Shown piece by piece: positions 61,877-64,000 of a stretch of 64,000 nucleotides of DNA. The notes beneath the pieces were generated by a model that saw only the letters and a list, made by a program, of their open reading frames with translations, searched no databases and was not told where the DNA came from. How positions within the stretch are numbered: the first letter of the stretch is position 1; every line of letters starts with the position of its first letter. The translations under genes were made by a program, and so were the position numbers. This stretch comes from Flavobacterium petrolei. GTDB taxonomy: Bacteria > Bacteroidota > Bacteroidia > Flavobacteriales > Flavobacteriaceae. Location of the stretch: the NCBI RefSeq assembly GCF_003314435.2, contig NZ_QNVY02000001.1, forward strand, positions 682,001 through 746,000. Direction: 5' to 3'.

Positions 61877-62413
61877 ATGAAAAACCTTTTTGCCTTACTA
61901 TGCTTAACTTCCTCTTTTTTGGGTTTTAGCCAAGAAAAAGAAACCACAAATTTCAAAAGAAATGAATTAAAAGGAAATGCTCTTTTTTTAGTACTAGGCG
62001 CAGTAGAAGTAACGTATGAACGTCTAATTAATGAGGATGCCGGAGTTGGAGTTTCTCTGTTCTTTGTGGCTGAAGATGAATTTGAAACTAATTTTAGCCT
62101 TACTCCATATTACAGAGCTTATTTTGGAAAAAAACCAGCAGCTGGATTTTTTGTAGAAGGCTTTGCGATGTTAAATTCATATGTAGATCACGGTTATACA
62201 ACATACTATAACGATAATGGAACGACTGTAACTAATTTTGTAGCAGATGAAGTAGGAGCTGATTTTGCTCTTGGTTTTGGTCTTGGATCCAAATGGATTC
62301 ATAGAAAAGGATTTGTCTTTGAAATCAATGCTGGAATAGGACGCAATTTATTTAGTGATAATAGCCCTGAGGTTGTTGGTCGAGGCGGAATAACTTTAGG
62401 TTACCGATTTTAA
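61877..62413 (+). CDS. Small outer-membrane beta-barrel protein (DUF3575-like)
   Basis: This 178-aa protein has a signal peptide (about 1-18, ending FLGFSQ) and alternating beta-strand sequence. Strand-like pieces include NALFLVLGAVEVTYERLINEDAGVGVSLFF, SLTPYYRAYFGKKPAAGFFVEGFAML, FALGFGLGSKWI and FEINAGIGRNL. It ends in GGITLGYRF, with the C-terminal phenylalanine expected of outer-membrane barrels. The layout resembles the DUF3575 group. Function is unknown. Confidence 0.75.
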   Translation: MKNLFALLCLTSSFLGFSQEKETTNFKRNELKGNALFLVLGAVEVTYERLINEDAGVGVSLFFVAEDEFETNFSLTPYYRAYFGKKPAAGFFVEGFAMLNSYVDHGYTTYYNDNGTTVTNFVADEVGADFALGFGLGSKWIHRKGFVFEINAGIGRNLFSDNSPEVVGRGGITLGYRF

Positions 62414-62418
62414 AAAAA

Positions 62419-62452
62419 TAAAAAAGCTTCTCAATCGAGAAGCTTTTTTTTA
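62419..62452. terminator. Bidirectional terminator between the beta-barrel gene and glyQS
   Basis: AAAAAGCTTCTC / GAGAAGCTTTTTTT with loop AATC lies between convergent genes. Confidence 0.85.
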
Positions 62453-62468
62453 TATAAATCAAAAATAA

Positions 62469-64000
62469 TTACATTTTCATCAACCAGTTTTTCATTGAAA
62501 CCTCATTCTCGATAATGGATTTCAAGTCTGCAATAGCCACACGATCTTGTTTCATGGTGTCTCTATGACGAATTGTTACCGTTTGATCTTCTATTGTTTG
62601 ATGATCAACAGTTATACAAAACGGAGTTCCTAATGCATCTTGTCTTCTATAACGTCTTCCTACCGCATCTTTTTCATCATACGCCACATTAAAATCCCAA
62701 CGTAAATCGTCAATAATTTTATGTGCAATTTCCGGCAATCCATCTTTCTTTACCAATGGTAAAATGGCCGCTTTTGTTGGTGCTAGAACCGAAGGTAATT
62801 TTAGCACTGTTCTTGTGGAACCATCTTCTAATGTTTCTTCTTTTAATGAAGTCGCAAAAACTGCCAAAAACATTCTGTCTAATCCTACTGAAGTCTCCAC
62901 AACATAAGGAACATAATTCTGGTTCAATTCAGCATCAAAATACTGTAATTTTCTACCCGAGAATTGTTCGTGCGCTTTCAAATCGAAATCAGTTCTCGAG
63001 TGAATTCCTTCTAATTCTTTGAATCCAAAAGGGAAATTAAACTCAATATCAGCCGCAGCATTCGCATAATGCGCTAATTTTTCGTGATCGTGGAAACGAT
63101 AATTTTCTCTTCCTAAACCAAGAGATAAATGCCATTTCAAACGAGCTTCTTTCCAGAATTCATAATGCTTCATTTCTTCGCCTGGACGTACAAAAAATTG
63201 CATTTCCATTTGTTCAAACTCGCGCATGCGGAAAATAAATTGTCTCGCAACGATTTCATTTCTAAACGCTTTTCCGGTTTGGGCAATTCCAAAAGGAACT
63301 TTCATTCGTCCTGATTTTTGAACATTTAAGAAATTGACAAAAATACCTTGAGCGGTTTCTGGACGCAAATATAAATCCATTGCTGAATCAGCTGAAGCAC
63401 CAAGTTTTGTTCCAAACATCAAGTTGAATTGACGCACTTCGGTCCAGTTTCTTGAACCTGATTCCGGACAAGCAATTTCTAGTTCTTCGATTAATGCTTT
63501 TACATCTTCCAAATCTTCGTTTCCAAGAGAACGAGCCATTCTTTCCAGAATTTCTCTTTCTTTAGATTTGTACTCCATTACACGAGCATTTGTTGTTACA
63601 AATTCCTGCTCATTGAAAGCATCACCAAAACGAGCACGTGCTTTTTCGATTTCTTTGATTGCTTTTTGATTTAGTTTTTCAGCATAATCTTCAATCAAAA
63701 CATCAGCTCTATATCTTCTTTTTGAATCTTTGTTGTCTATCAATGGATCGTTAAAAGCGTCAACGTGGCCAGATGCTTTCCATGTGGTTGGGTGCATCAA
63801 TATTGCCGCGTCAAGACCTACAATGTTATCGTTCATTTGAACCATTGCTTTCCACCAATATTCGCGTATGTTCTTCTTTAATTCTACTCCGTTTTGTGCA
63901 TAATCATAGACTGCACTTAAACCATCGTATATTTCGCTTGACGGAAAAATAAATCCGTATTCTTTTGCGTGCGAAACTACATTCTTAAATAAATCTTCTT
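62469..64000 (-). CDS. glyQS: Glycyl-tRNA synthetase, dimeric alpha2 type (5' end outside window)
   Basis: This class II aminoacyl-tRNA synthetase charges tRNA-Gly. The reading frame remains open to the right edge. Beyond the internal ATG at 63845 the translated sequence continues with HAKEYGFIFPSSEIYDGL and YDYAQNGVELKKNIREYWW, the typical GlyRS N-terminus, so the gene is truncated only by the window (about 510 of roughly 513 residues visible). Class II elements are present: PETAQGIFVNF and GKAFRNEI (motif 2 area), with the anticodon-binding domain at the C-terminus (KAAILPLVKKDGLPEIAHKI). This single-chain form differs from the alpha2beta2 GlyQ/GlyS enzyme. Confidence 0.95.
   Translation of the reverse strand, partial: EDLFKNVVSHAKEYGFIFPSSEIYDGLSAVYDYAQNGVELKKNIREYWWKAMVQMNDNIVGLDAAILMHPTTWKASGHVDAFNDPLIDNKDSKRRYRADVLIEDYAEKLNQKAIKEIEKARARFGDAFNEQEFVTTNARVMEYKSKEREILERMARSLGNEDLEDVKALIEELEIACPESGSRNWTEVRQFNLMFGTKLGASADSAMDLYLRPETAQGIFVNFLNVQKSGRMKVPFGIAQTGKAFRNEIVARQFIFRMREFEQMEMQFFVRPGEEMKHYEFWKEARLKWHLSLGLGRENYRFHDHEKLAHYANAAADIEFNFPFGFKELEGIHSRTDFDLKAHEQFSGRKLQYFDAELNQNYVPYVVETSVGLDRMFLAVFATSLKEETLEDGSTRTVLKLPSVLAPTKAAILPLVKKDGLPEIAHKIIDDLRWDFNVAYDEKDAVGRRYRRQDALGTPFCITVDHQTIEDQTVTIRHRDTMKQDRVAIADLKSIIENEVSMKNWLMKM

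Overview
The window is a stretch of chromosome from a member of the Bacteroidota, almost certainly a Flavobacterium or close relative. The DNA is AT-rich. Many promoters carry the Bacteroidota -7 box TAnnTTTG, and Shine-Dalgarno sequences are scarce. The gene families are typical of flavobacteria: a B-type SdhCAB, an OmpA protein with thrombospondin-3 repeats, BNR/sortilin-like and S9 secreted proteins, a stand-alone dimeric-type GlyRS, and lipoproteins with GIN or Ig-like domains. Nothing indicates a prophage, plasmid, integrative element or CRISPR locus. This is mostly core genome with small repeats scattered in it.

Layout. 1-6,060: an interspersed repeat, a secreted S9 peptidase, and a hybrid histidine kinase convergent with an NtrC-type sigma-54 activator. 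6,170-6,800: two tandem paralogous PepSY-like secreted proteins. 7,060-12,060: a minus-strand block for lipid and cofactor synthesis (pdxA, yceD, rpmF, fabH, accB, accC), divergent from riboflavin synthase. 12,740-17,000: a small proline-rich protein, a CAU tRNA, methylmalonyl-CoA epimerase, an Ig-like lipoprotein, an omega-amidase-like nitrilase and a secreted unknown. 17,075-20,570: sdhCAB. 20,939-26,906: an HMG-CoA synthase, then a glyoxylate-shunt module with a RamB/ScfR-like regulator divergent from malate synthase and isocitrate lyase. 26,980-34,281: a large BNR-repeat secreted protein, Xaa-Pro aminopeptidase, an AIM24-like protein, an alpha/beta hydrolase, and an ABC ATPase with a tiny membrane partner. 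34,336-43,656: an AddB-like nuclease, OmpA, Kbl and an AddA-like helicase-nuclease. 43,898-50,183: rbfA, a LolC/E-like permease, a MATE exporter, dusB and a two-gene putative DNA-repair pair (TIGR03915 with a TIGR03916 radical SAM protein). 50,334-57,287: a membrane AraC regulator followed by a GIN/DoxX/lipoprotein cluster, lepA, a PfkB kinase and thiL. 57,349-61,368: a signalling cluster (response regulator, TPR histidine kinase, small exported peptide, LytTR regulator). 61,877-64,000: an outer-membrane protein and glycyl-tRNA synthetase, which runs off the right edge.

The most unusual feature is inside the AddA-like gene. A piece of about 521 bp, bounded by C-rich imperfect terminal inverted repeats, is inserted in frame in the helicase region and encodes a complete DUF559 (Vsr/PD-(D/E)XK-like) endonuclease domain with its expected acidic residues. 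The host reading frame stays open. The window also holds a family of roughly 100-bp repeats whose outer arms are conserved while the palindromic core differs between copies, and a small palindrome (CCCGAAGCTTCGGG type) found in four settings, one of them in frame inside the AddB-like gene. The LytTR regulator has Glu where its receiver domain should have the phospho-accepting Asp.
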